Assembly: GCF_000002985.6 (NCBI RefSeq)
Contig: NC_003279.8
Coordinates: 14,756,001-14,820,000 of the forward strand
Source of the DNA: Caenorhabditis elegans
Lineage: Eukaryota > Nematoda > Chromadorea > Rhabditida > Rhabditidae
Reading direction: 5' to 3'
Length of the DNA: 64,000 nucleotides
Made by a program: the position numbers and the translations under genes. The notes beneath the pieces were generated by a model. That model had not been told where the DNA came from. It made no database searches and worked only from the letters and a program-made list of their open reading frames with translations. This document shows, one piece after another, positions 1 through 10,700 of the stretch. Positions within the stretch are counted from its first letter, which is position 1. Every line of letters starts with the position of its first letter.

Positions 1-4
1 TTAC

Positions 5-376
5 CACTGCTGGATACAAATTGTGATGTAAATAACAGGAAAATGCGTCCAACTGTGCTTTCTCAATAGTGGTCAAGTCTGCATCGATAACCACGTCTTG
101 GCCGCACTTTTTCAGAATATCCACAAATTTTTCGAAATCTGTCACTGGTTTTGCTTCTCCTTCGGTTTGAGCGACCATTGGGAGCTCACCGCTCGGCGAT
201 CTCCAAGGACGGGTCGATTGGATGACTCTTACTGGGCTGGCACACATTTTAGAGCACGCCTGGAACAGAAATGACGATAATTAACCAAAGTTGACACAAA
301 ATCTTACCAAAAACTGCAGAGACACAACGTCAATAGTTGGGAGACCGAAGTCTGACGGCCAAATGTGTAATTCCAT
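5..376 (-). CDS. mtx-1: Metaxin 1, 5' part (runs off left edge)
   Basis: Subunit of the mitochondrial outer-membrane SAM/metaxin import complex; worm metaxins also link mitochondria to motors. Two exons are visible, complement 308-376 (23 codons, starting [16 protein letters not shown]) and complement 5-259 (85 codons), with a GT donor at the very left edge, so the rest lies outside. The opening has the metaxin-1 pattern: a start like MEL..W....GLP..D, then a WRSPSGELP stretch and the run [14 protein letters not shown] that matches the GST-like fold of the family. Both exon junctions keep the frame. It diverges from dnj-12 across about 700 bp. Family and gene are clear; only the N-terminal about 108 residues can be seen. 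Confidence 0.93.
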
Positions 377-1061
377 TGATATTACAAACAAATTTTGAGC
401 TTGAAATTCCAAATTCGGAAAAAAATCAAGATGGACTAGGAAAAAAATGGAGCCGCTCAGGTGAAACCTCGGTCACGGCCATGCCACTTTTTTGCGGGAA
501 TTTTAAATTGGAGTTTTTTTAATGTGTGAATCACGGAAGCTGCGGAAAATTTCGAACAAAGCCTCAATTTTTGCTAATTTCTCGAGTTTTTGAAGAATAC
601 GTTTGAAAAAACATCAAAACTGCAGTTCATTCATGAATGAAAAAAAAACAGATTTTTAAAAAGATTTTAAAATTACAGTATCTCCCCAATTGCTATCCTG
701 TATAATAGTTGTTTTGAATGAAAATCTATGTAAGATTTTTTTTAGTTTTCCACAAATAATCGTGCATTTTTAAAATATTTCTCACGAATCAGTTTCCACG
801 AGACAAAAATGTCCCCGCTTGGTGAGTTGCAAGTGCGCTCCACCGATAAAAGTGTCGAGAATGTTCACGAAAAATCGTTAGAACAGTTTTCGCGTTTTCT
901 CCTCTTTTTCGCCCTTTATCTCTTGACTTTCCCCATTTTTGACTTCAAAATCGATTTTATCGTGTTGGATTTACGCAAAACAATTCGCTTTTTGGTATAA
1001 TTTTCATTCTGACACTCGAAATTCGTCGATAAATGAAGAAAAATTATTATTTTCTTTTTCA
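377..1061. promoter_or_regulatory. Divergent intergenic region mtx-1 / dnj-12
   Basis: AT-rich stretch between two divergent starts. It contains short open frames of poor composition and no conserved protein signal. It must hold the promoters of both genes. A TTTCTTTTTCAG acceptor ends at 1062, 16 bases before the dnj-12 start; no matching upstream exon is visible, so it is probably a spliced-leader (SL1) acceptor. I see no other motif that I can name. Confidence 0.5.
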
Positions 1062-1078
1062 GATTCGTATTTATCAAA

Positions 1079-2432
1079 ATGGTGAAGGAAACAGGATATT
1101 ATGACGTTCTCGGAGTAAAGCCGGATGCTTCAGACAATGAGTTGAAGAAGGCCTACCGTAAAATGGCGCTCAAATTCCATCCAGACAAGAATCCAGACGG
1201 AGCTGAGCAATTCAAGCAGATCTCCCAGGTTTGTTACGAAATCCAGCTGCAAAGTTGAAATTACTCATATTGCAGGCATACGAAGTATTATCAGATGAGA
1301 AGAAACGTCAGATTTATGATCAGGGTGGAGAAGAAGCACTTCAAGGCGGTGGTGGTGGCGGAGAGGGATTCCACAATCCGTTCGACGTATTCGACATGTT
1401 CTTCGGAGGCGGTGGTCGTGGTGGTCGTGGAGAACGTCGAGTAAAACCAACGGTTCACAATTTACGGGTCACACTCGACACACTGTACAAGGGTGTTACG
1501 AAAAAGCTGAAAATCTCAAGAACTGCCACTTGTAAAGGATGCAAGGGACTTGGAGGCAACGAGGGATCCGCTAAGGAGTGCTCTGATTGTCGTGGACGTG
1601 GAATCAAGGTTCGTGTTATCAGAATGGGACCAATGGTTCAACAAATGCAATCTCACTGCGACAGTTGTAATGGAGAAGGCTCAACATTCCTTGAAAAAGA
1701 TCGCTGCAAAAAGTGTAACGGAAAGAAGCAGGTTTGACTTTTCTCCAATCGAATTCGAAACTATAATTAGTGATTTCAGGTGAAAGAAGACGAAATTATT
1801 GAAGTTGGAATCACGCCTGGCATGAAAGATGGCGAGAAGTTTGTGTTCGAAGGAAAAGGAGACGAAGTGATCGGTATTGAGAAGCCTGGAGACTTTGTAG
1901 TTGTGCTCGACGAGGTTGAACACGAGAAATTCGTCCGAAAAGGCGATAATCTGATTATTCAACACAATATCGATCTTTCCGAGGCTCTGTGCGGATTTGT
2001 GCGAACAATCAGTACACTTGATGGTCGAACAATTTTCTATCGTGTTCTTCCTGGAGAGGTTATTGCTCATGCCGATGTTAAAGTGATCCACAACGAGGGA
2101 ATGCCAATGCGTCGAGCATCATCTGATAAAGGAGATCTTCTCGTACAGTTCGATGTGAAATTCCCCGATAAAATTAATCCAGATGCCGCGAAGAAGCTAG
2201 CCGATTTACTGCCTGGAAAGAGTTCGTTTTATTGCGTTTACAGTGTGAAATACTAATCATTTTTCTTTCAGGAGAAGAAATCATTGATGAAGACGCGGAA
2301 GTCGTTGAGCTGACCGAGTTAGATCCACAAGCATCTCGCAGGAATTTCGCTGAGCGCGACGACTTTGAAGGACACGGTGGATTCGGTGGACATGGACACG
2401 GGCCACAAGGCGTTCAATGCCAACAGTCTTGA
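1079..2432 (+). CDS. dnj-12: DnaJ/Hsp40 type I co-chaperone (DNAJA1/2 type)
   Basis: Co-chaperone that stimulates Hsp70 ATPase and binds clients. Exons 1079-1228, 1276-1731, 1780-2221, 2272-2432 give 402 residues. Order of parts: J domain with HPD at residues 34-36; Gly/Phe-rich linker with GGGGGG and [10 protein letters not shown]; four CxxCxGxG-type zinc repeats ([32 protein letters not shown], the last lacking the final glycine); then the C-terminal substrate-binding domain. The protein ends in CQQS, a CaaX box of the type farnesylated in the DNAJA subfamily. An ORF caller would start inside intron 1 at 1231, but the true N-terminus is the HPD exon. The last intron uses AAAGA|GTTCGT and is 50 bp. 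Length and layout match the family fully. Confidence 0.97.
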
Positions 2433-2770
2433 ATTTCACACCAATTTACACTTTTTCTGGTCACTTTCCTTCACTATTTTAGGATTTCAAACTTGGCTCC
2501 ATTTCTTTCCTACTATCTGCATGGTTTTCATCTTTTAAAAACTCATAAGCCTAATTTCGACGATCTGTGATCTTGAAATTGATTTATTTTTTTGTGTTCC
2601 CCGTTCGTTTTACTTTTTATTCCCATCAACTTTAGTTCCTGCTCCATATGGTCTCGTTTCGTCCCCTCTTCATTACTTTTTTTGTTTGATATCGATATCC
2701 TACCCACATTCATTTCAGTGTTACGTTTTCCCTTAATTGACTGTCCGTCAGTCTTTTGTGAACAAGGGAG

Positions 2771-2776
2771 AATAAA
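2771..2776 (+). terminator. Poly(A) signal downstream of dnj-12
   Basis: AATAAA 339 bases after the dnj-12 stop. It is the first canonical hexamer that I see after the stop, which would give a long 3' UTR; a variant hexamer nearer the stop could be used instead. Confidence 0.45.
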
Positions 2777-3301
2777 AAAATTGATTTATTTTTGCCATTC
2801 CTTTCGCCTAAATCCGCCGATCGATGCGCTCACGGCAAGAACGCACGGTGGAAGGGAAAGAAAAGCGAAAAGTAGCCAAAAATGTGCAGGTGGATGCGAA
2901 TCGTAGATGAAAATTAGAAAGAAAATGCTGGCAATCGTGTGTGACAACGTGGAATATAGAGATCGAGACGGCGACGGGAGATCCACGAGAATTGAGGCGA
3001 ATTCGATGAGAATAGCGAGTTTTGTGAAGACCAGGCAAACTGTGAAGCCTATTCGGGCCTCCTCACTGATGGATGCACCGCCCGAAACTGATGCTTCCAA
3101 ATGAGAAGCCTTGAAAAATAGATTTTAGATTTTAAATAATTTTTTTCGAGACTTCCTAACCTGAGAAAATATTGTAATCGTCGACAAGGCGAAATGTCCC
3201 ATCAAACATTGAAAGTATTTAGTACAGGTGTCCGTTTTCGTGAACATTTCTTAAAGAAGCTTGCGAAAATCGATGAGTTACTCCACTAGCCCACTTCTCC
3301 C

Positions 3302-3315
3302 GTTGCCATGGCGAC
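3302..3315. promoter_or_regulatory. X-box-like (RFX/DAF-19) imperfect palindrome
   Basis: GTTGCCATGGCGAC fits the X-box consensus GTNRCC-AT-RRNNAC, with one difference from a perfect GGCAAC right half. DAF-19 binds such sites, usually within about 250 bp of ciliary genes. Here the nearest downstream start is rps-26, 621 bp away, which is not a ciliary gene, so function is uncertain. Confidence 0.45.
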
Positions 3316-3506
3316 GTTCCTTCTTTCAATTACATTTTCGAGTGCTTTTTCGCTGTAGACCCTATAGGTTTACATGAAAAATTTTATTTTCTATTCATTT
3401 TCCAAAAAAAAAACCCTGAAAATCCCTTTTTTTCCTTCTTTTTCTGTGAAAAAATAGATTTCAATTTCTCGAAACGCGAGAAATGGCCTAGAAAACCCCA
3501 TAGCGG

Positions 3507-3518
3507 CGGCCATGGCCG
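3507..3518. promoter_or_regulatory. GC palindrome with YY1-like GCCAT core
   Basis: CGGCCATGGCCG is a perfect 12-bp palindrome inside the GC-rich patch AGCGGCGGCCATGGCCGG, about 420 bp upstream of rps-26. GCCAT-containing sites of this kind are bound by YY1-type factors in ribosomal-protein promoters of other animals. Its role here is inference from position. Confidence 0.3.
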
Positions 3519-3935
3519 GTGTCCGGCAGCGTTGAGTTAGATGTGCAGGTATCGTAACCCAGTGTGCATTTAACGTTTCTCCATCGTATTTCGCTCACTT
3601 TTCTGCTGGCCTAAACGATTTTTTGACTTTTTTCTTGAAAATTCATCGTTTTTTCTGAAATTTCTGTTTAAAAAAATTGAATTGACAAATATAATCGATT
3701 TAGTTCATGTTTTCGCCAGATTAGTTCGTCAGATTTCTTTAAATCCTCGATTTTCGCCATTTTCTCTTGATTCTAGGATTGAAATTGATATCCTGTCGCA
3801 TTTTCCTTATCTCTGCATGTGAAACAGCTTAATCCGAATAATTTCTAGTGAGAATTGTCTTAATTTCGAATTTTTTCGCTCGATTTATTGAAGGCTACGT
3901 TATAATTTCTTTAATTCTTTGGTTTTCAGGGTACA

Positions 3936-4546
3936 ATGACGTTCAAGAGACGTAACCACGGAAGAAACAAGAAGAACCGCGGACACGTCGCGTTCATTCG
4001 CTGCACCAACTGCGGACGCTGCTGCCCAAAGGATAAGGCCATCAAGAAGTTCGTTGTCAGAAACATCGTTGAGGCTGCCGCCGTTAGAGACATCGGAGAT
4101 GCTTCTGCTTACACCCGTTAGTTTTTAGAATTTTTAAATCATTCGTGGAAAGGATTGAATAATCTCGCAGCACGTGTGTTTAGCTGGATCCTCACTTTTT
4201 AAGCTCCGAGACTTGCCGAAGAGACGAATTTTATTGAGAGACCCTAGTAAAATTATCCCGCATTTCTAAGTCAAAGAGCGAGTGGTCCTCCTGAATACCC
4301 GTGTCACAGATTCTGATTAAAAAAAATGTTTGCTCATGAAATTATTTCATAAAGATTTAAATTCTATTTTCAGAGTATGCTCTTCCAAAGCTCTACCACA
4401 AGCTCCATTACTGCATCGCCTGCGCCATCCACAGCAAGGTCGTCAGAAATCGTTCCCGTGAGGCCAGAAGAGATCGCAACCCACCACCACGTTTCGGACA
4501 GCGCGCCGCTGCTGCTCGTCCAGGAGCTCCAGGACCACGTCCATAA
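3936..4546 (+). CDS. rps-26: Small ribosomal subunit protein eS26
   Basis: Component of the 40S subunit near the mRNA exit site. Exons 3936-4116 and 4374-4546 join at C|GTTAGT ... TTTTCAG|AG to restore a Gln codon (YTQYALPK), giving 117 residues, the usual length. The start [17 protein letters not shown] is the family signature. The zinc-binding cysteines are visible as CTNC near residue 23 and CIAC near residue 74, and the tail is rich in Arg/Pro/Ala. The acceptor just before the ATG suggests trans-splicing. The single 257-bp intron contains a possible snoRNA. Its 3' end faces the receptor gene on the other strand, with only 174 bp between stop codons. Confidence 0.97.
4140..4312 (+). ncRNA. 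Possible H/ACA snoRNA inside the rps-26 intron
   Basis: The intron is less A/T-homopolymeric than neighbouring introns. It can be read as two hairpins: one closed by TCTCG/CGAGA (about 4162-4214) and one with AGACC/GGTCC arms (about 4239-4291). An ANANNA-type sequence (AGACGA) lies between them and an ACA trinucleotide follows near 4307. Ribosomal-protein introns often host such RNAs in nematodes. The lower stem of the second hairpin is weak by eye and no target pocket was assigned, so this is only a candidate. Confidence 0.22.
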
Positions 4547-4720
4547 GTTGTTTGTTCTTTGAAATTATAAACCTTTTTGTTGCAATCGAATTCTGTATCG
4601 CACGCGATGAAAGATGAACCGATTAAAGACGATTTGATTTTATAAAATAATATATTTATGTTATTAGAAGAATTATCAACAGAAAACAACAATGGAAAGT
4701 GCGCAAATATAAGTGAGCTT

Positions 4721-7700
4721 CTATACCCGAACTGAATTGTGTTGCTCAATGCTGTTCACATTTACTCCTTTGAAATTGCTCAGATAGATGTTATGAGGTG
4801 ATGACTCCACAGTCAGGTCACTTTTCTCGTCTTCCTCTATCCGTTTCGTCTGCGGTGAGCATGATGGTATTGAGATCCGTCGTGTTGCTTTGGTGTTTTT
4901 ATCGCTCCATTTCTTCCCACCCCGTTTTTTAGAAATGTGCGGGTTGTCTTGATACAAATTTTTCAACTTGTACATGCGTAATTGCGTGTAGACGCGCTTC
5001 AACTCTGCCTGAAAAACAAATGACATTGAATAGCGGGGACGAATTTTAAATCCAAACTGACCCGAATGTCTTCGGGGTTCATGTCAGCGATCGGAACTTC
5101 CGCAAAGTCGATAGTTCCGTTTAGTATGTTGTCACGTAGTTTAGCCAGCGAAGGATGAGCACGTCCCGAGTGGCCGCCAAGTGTCATCGATCGACGACTT
5201 GGCTCTCCATTTGACTGAAAATAAATAATATTTAATGAATTTTCTAACCAATTACCAAATAGAATTTAGGTGCCACAATGATAACAATGTTCACCGAAAC
5301 TGTAAGCTGTAGATGGACAAATGAGACGATGAAGAGGGTGTCAGCTCGTCCCGAATTTCGAATAGAATACCTTTAAAAAATTGAATTTACAAATTTTCAG
5401 ATATTTCAGGACTTCACTCACCTAATCAAGTTGGCCATTAATGTGATAACAGCTTCCAAGCACACAGCTACAGTGAACTGCCATCGTTCCAGCCAATCAC
5501 TATTCCTGGCCTTATAGCACAGCCTAACTGCATACAGAAGGAAGAGCAACTCGTACCCGTGCCAAATAACATGCCATCCTTGCATCAGACATTGTGGCCA
5601 CGCTGTTCTCCATAGTGCTGTATCGCCCCACGACCCAACTGTCCAGGCCATCAGGCCAGTTATTGTTAGTGCAAGCATGGCTGCAAGGTATTTGAGCATA
5701 TCTTGCTCGCGGACAGACACGTGTTGAGCTTTTCGAACTCGATATTCTTGGAGGTTCCTGGAAAGTAATATTTTAAATAGCAAAAAAAAAGATTGCATCA
5801 TAGATATGGACGGTGGCAAACGATTGTTCCGGCAAATCGGCAAACCAGGAAAATTGTCGATTCGCCGAATTTGTCGGTTTTAGAATTTTTAAAAATTGCC
5901 GATTTGCCGTTTTTTGCCGGAAAAGCAGCAATTGCCGAACTTTTCGGCAAATTGTAGTTTTGCACATTTTTAAAGGAAATTTCAATTTCAATCGGAAAAT
6001 TGCCAGAATTGAAATTTCCGGCGAATCGGCAATTTGCCGGAATGGAAAATTTTTGGCACTTTGCCGGAATTGAAAATATCCGGCAAATCGCCGGAATTGA
6101 AAATATCCGGCAAATCGGCAATTTTTCGGAATTGAAAATTTCTGGCAATTTGCAGGAATTGAAAATATCCGGCAATTCGGCAATTTTTCGGAATTGAAAA
6201 TTTCTGGCAATTTGCAGGAATTGAAAATATCCGGCAATTCGCCGGAATTAAAAATATCCGGCAAATCGGCAATTTTTCGGAATTGAAAATTTCTGGCAAT
6301 TTGCAGGAATTGAAAATATCCGGCAATTCGCCGGAATTGAAAATATCCGGCAAATCGGCAATTTTTCGGAATTGAAAATTTCTGGCAATTTGCAGGAATT
6401 GAAAATATCCGGCAATTCGCCGGAATTAAAAATATCCGGCAATTCGCCCAATTGAAAATTTCTGGCAGATCGGCAATTTGCCGGAATTGAAAATATCCAC
6501 CAAACCGGCAATTTGCCGAAATTGCCGACAAAAAAATGTGCCCCTGATACGAACCTATAAATTTTGAGCACAATAGATCCATAAAATATTGAAAATCCTA
6601 TTTGTCTCAACCAGACTGCCACACAACAACCGTACTCGGGCGGTGCGACAAAATCGAGAAAAAGAACCGAGTAGAGGATGGATGCTCCGATGAGAAAAAG
6701 CTCCATGAGAGCCCAGCCACGAGCCTGAAAATTGATTTTTTTTGAGAATTCAGAATTAAAAAAATAAAAAATTTTTGGTCTGAAAAAGTAAAAATTAAAA
6801 AATTTTTTTTTGAAAATGCGAAACCTTTTTTTTCGGTTTTCACTAAATTTTACGATTTTTGCGTTAAAAGTACGGTACCCGGTCTCGACACGACAAATTT
6901 TCGCAAAGTTCAAAAATGTGTGCGCCTGTAAAGAGTACTGTATTTTCAAACTTTTGTTGTTGCGAAATTTTTTTATTGATTTTTCATGAATAAATCGTTA
7001 GAAAAGCTATGAAAAGTCCGCAACAACGTATGTTTGAAGCTACAGTACCCTTTAAAGGCGCATGCTTATTTACAATTTGCGAAAAATTGTCGTGTCGATA
7101 CCCGGTATCGTATTTCTGGCTGAAAAAGTGTAAAATTTAGCGTATGTGTAATATATCAACAAAAAATAGGATAAACACGGCAATTTTTGCCATTTTAGCC
7201 AAAAACTACCTCTGAAATTCAGAAATTCCACAAAAAAATCGAAAAAAGATTTTAAAACCTCAGTTTTTCAATTTTGGAAAAAGTTTGTATTTCCTTCAAA
7301 ACGAGAACGGCACGACCAATCAGCGATCAGTTCCGCCCACTTTTCCACCAATCAGATTAAAAATGGGCGGAGCTAATCGCTGATTGGTCACAGTTCTCAT
7401 TTCGGAGGAAATTCAAATTTTTGCCAAAATTTCAGTTTTAAAAGTTGGGGTTTAAAATCTTTTCGATTTTTTTTTGGAGTTTTTGAATTTCAGACTATTT
7501 TTGGAAATTTTGAAGCAACTTACTTCATGTTGTCGTTTTCTCTGATAACAAACAATTGGAATCAACGCAATGCAAATGAGTGCACATATTGAGTTGAAAG
7601 CCAATAACATATGTCGACCTGGAACTTTTTTTTTGTTGAATTAAACATAATTTCGCTATTTTGCATGCAAAGGCGCTCCAATGTCAACGCCCCGCCTCTA

Positions 7701-10700
7701 AGAACTGGGTCTCGTTAGGTATTGGCAATATAACTAAAATTCAAGTGTTTTCAGACATTTTTTGTAATTTTTATTATTCCTTTTGTTGTTTAATGATAAT
7801 TATTGGGTTTTTTGGGAGATTTTTTTAAATTTTCAAAAATGCGACTATTTTTGAAATAATAGGATTTTTTTCCAAATTCACCAAAAACGGAAAACTCAAC
7901 AAAAACTCGAAAAATCTTTGAAAGCGTTTGAATTTACGGCTTTACCGCCACTTCCTAACGAGACCCAACAAATGGGGGCGGGGCGTTAGATTGCATTTTA
8001 TTAATTATTATTGCCTGTCTGCATTAATATACCAATAGGAAAATACGATATATTAGAAATTCTGCTTTTTCTAAAAAAAAGATCCATAAAAATCCGAACC
8101 TCTTTCTGCATCTGTTCGGCACAGAATGACGTCATCCGAATTACAACACGCCTTTGCTGAAACACGTAGTCCTCCGTGTACTGTCCAGGTGCACTGAAAA
8201 AAAAAAATATTATTAAAATTATTATACAGCCACCGTGTACTACACGTGGAGAAGTGGGTACTCAGCAATTTTTTGTCGACAAATTACAAGAGGAATTTTT
8301 TATTAGGCGGAAACACCTAGATCTGTACTTTTTTGAAATTTTTTCCGTTTTTTAAAAAGATATTTTCATAGAATTTGCTTACTTTACAAAATAGATGTAG
8401 GAACATTCAATGGATGCGTACATTTTTGCCGATTAAAATTGAAATGCCGAAATTTCAAAAAAAAAAATATGCAAAACCTCAATTTGCCGAAAATTTCCAA
8501 ATTTCCGGCAAATCGATAGTTTGCCGGTTTTCTGATTTGCGGAAACTTCAACTCCTGCAAATTGCCGATTTGCCGGAAATTTCAACTCCGGCAATTAGCC
8601 AATTTGCCGGAAATTTCAACTCCGGCAATTAGCCAATTTGCCGGAAATTTCAACTCCGGCAATTAGCCAATTTGCCGGAAATTTCAACTCCGGCAATTTG
8701 CCGATTTGCCGCCCACCACTGCTTAAAAACACGACCTTATTGAATTTTTTTGCAAAATTGAAACAAAATCAAAAACATAAAAAATTGTTCTCTATAATAC
8801 CTCTAATTTATTTTTTCCAACTTTATGTTCTTCTGCTTTTTCCTATTTACATTCTATCCCGCTCTTTTTTTTTCGGGGGGGGGGGGGAGCACTGGGACCT
8901 TCTGGCGACCATTGAAGCGTGCGTGCGTGAGCTCTCAACGCCACGCCCCTTTTTCTGTGAGCACACATAGAGCCTAGAAAGGAAGAGAAGGGACAGAAAT
9001 GATGAAAAACGGAAAATAAGAAGAAGAAGGAGAAGAAGAAGAAAATCTCGTCGTCGTCGTCGTCGTAAAATCTCTTTTTCTTCTTTTTTCTGCTACATCT
9101 ACGGTGCTCCCGAGAGTCGCACACAAAGACACAGGAGTAGAAGCTCATGAATAGGAATACGAGATACGCAGAGATAAACAAACTTTTTCAGACCCCATAG
9201 TGGGGACATTGAGTTCAGATCTAGATCTAGATCCACGTGGTGTCACAGCGTCCCATCCAGGGGTGTGCGGCAAATTTGCCGAAATTGCCGTTTGCCGAGC
9301 TCGGCAAATTTTGAAATTTTCCGCACACACCAAAAATTGGACAATACAATTTTGACCAAAACTATCGATTTTGCCCCCGAAAAATTTAGTAAAATGCCAC
9401 AAAATTGAGGTATTTTCTTGTTTAAGCAGATACACTACACGGAACTTATTCAGAAACCAGAAAACCAGGATGTGGGTTTAGAATTCAGTAGTTTTGGCGC
9501 TCCAAAAAACGTTTTGATCCCGAGATTTGGAAGAGTGTCATTGCCTCACTAGGGAATATTGTTAATAGGGGAATTGCTAGGAGGACAAAACAAACTTTAA
9601 ATGACAGATGAGGTCTTTGGCTACAAAAATCATTTTTTGGAATCTGCTAATCTCTGCCCCAAAGCTGAAATTTTCGGCCTTAAAAATTAGTGCCAAACTT
9701 TTATGTAGCCACTTCTACACACGAAAAACGGCATTTTGAGCAAAAAAAAGGACTAATTTTTAAGGCCGAACATTTCAGCTGTGGGGCAGAGTTTAGCAGA
9801 TTCCAAAAAATGATTTTTGTAGCCAAAGACCTCATCTGTCATATAAAGTTTGTTTTGTCTTCCTAGCAATTCCCCTATTAACAATATTCCCTAGTCAGCT
9901 TAAGTCGCGGACGCCTGGGGAACCTGGGCTGTGCTGGTAGAGTAGTTATTTCTGTTAGATATTATAGATTTGGTCCCAAGCTAGTTATTAAACAATTTTT
10001 TAAAGCTGTACATACAGTTTAGAAATACATATTTAACCGAAAAAAAATTTTTCTTTGATAATTTTTGTGCTAAAAATGTATAACCTATTCAAATAATATG
10101 TTTGTTTATTTCCAATTATTTATTCCCTCGTACAAGGGAACATTGAAATATGGATTTTAAGTCATGGTGCATCGACTTTTATTCTGGCCCTACTTCAATT
10201 TAATGTCGTTTCTGTAATGTTTTGGGACTACGAATACAATTCAAAACATCTGAATTTTTTAGCGAAAAAATGTCTAATCAAAAAAATTTTTGAAAAAAAT
10301 TCAAGTTTTTGAAACTTATAATTTTTAGCAGTTTTTCAATTTTTTCGGACTTATAAACCTCTTCCAGGAGGGTCAGACAAAATACGTTTAGATTTTTTCA
10401 AAAATAAGATTTCCTAAAAACGCTTCAAATTTCTCCAAGGACCAGAAAACATCATAAGAACAGTATTATGCTCAGAAAAACACACGTCTTGGTGAAAAAA
10501 AGTCTGAAAAATTTTACATCGTGATGTATGATTGTGCAAAGTGGCCTTATGCCGCAACATTTTTTCTAGGGTCCTAATAAATTAAAAAACTTCGTTCTCT
10601 ATCAGATCGGAACCACATTGGTTCCGTGTATTCCTATTCAGATTCAATCATGCCTAATAATACTAGAACCCATTCCATTCTCTCACTCAAAGTTCCAAGT

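Larger units (their letters stand above)
2800..3935. promoter_or_regulatory. Intergenic region and promoter of rps-26
   Basis: No gene that I can support. From about 2810 to 3100 the base composition is clearly less AT-rich than its surroundings and both strands stay open for about 100 codons, with no recognisable protein. Further right are an RFX/X-box-like site at 3302 and a GC-rich CGGCCATGGCCG palindrome at 3507. The rps-26 acceptor (TTTTCAG) ends at 3929, seven bases before its ATG. Confidence 0.4.

Noticed and set aside
5806..6546. CRISPR-like regular repeat spacing
   Set aside because: Units are contiguous without unique spacers, in a nematode intron; a minisatellite.
5773..6949. Minus-strand frames of 269, 233, 125 and 121 codons with NCRIFSIPANC words
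   Set aside because: Translation of the higher-order minisatellite; partly overlaps real receptor exons in other frames.
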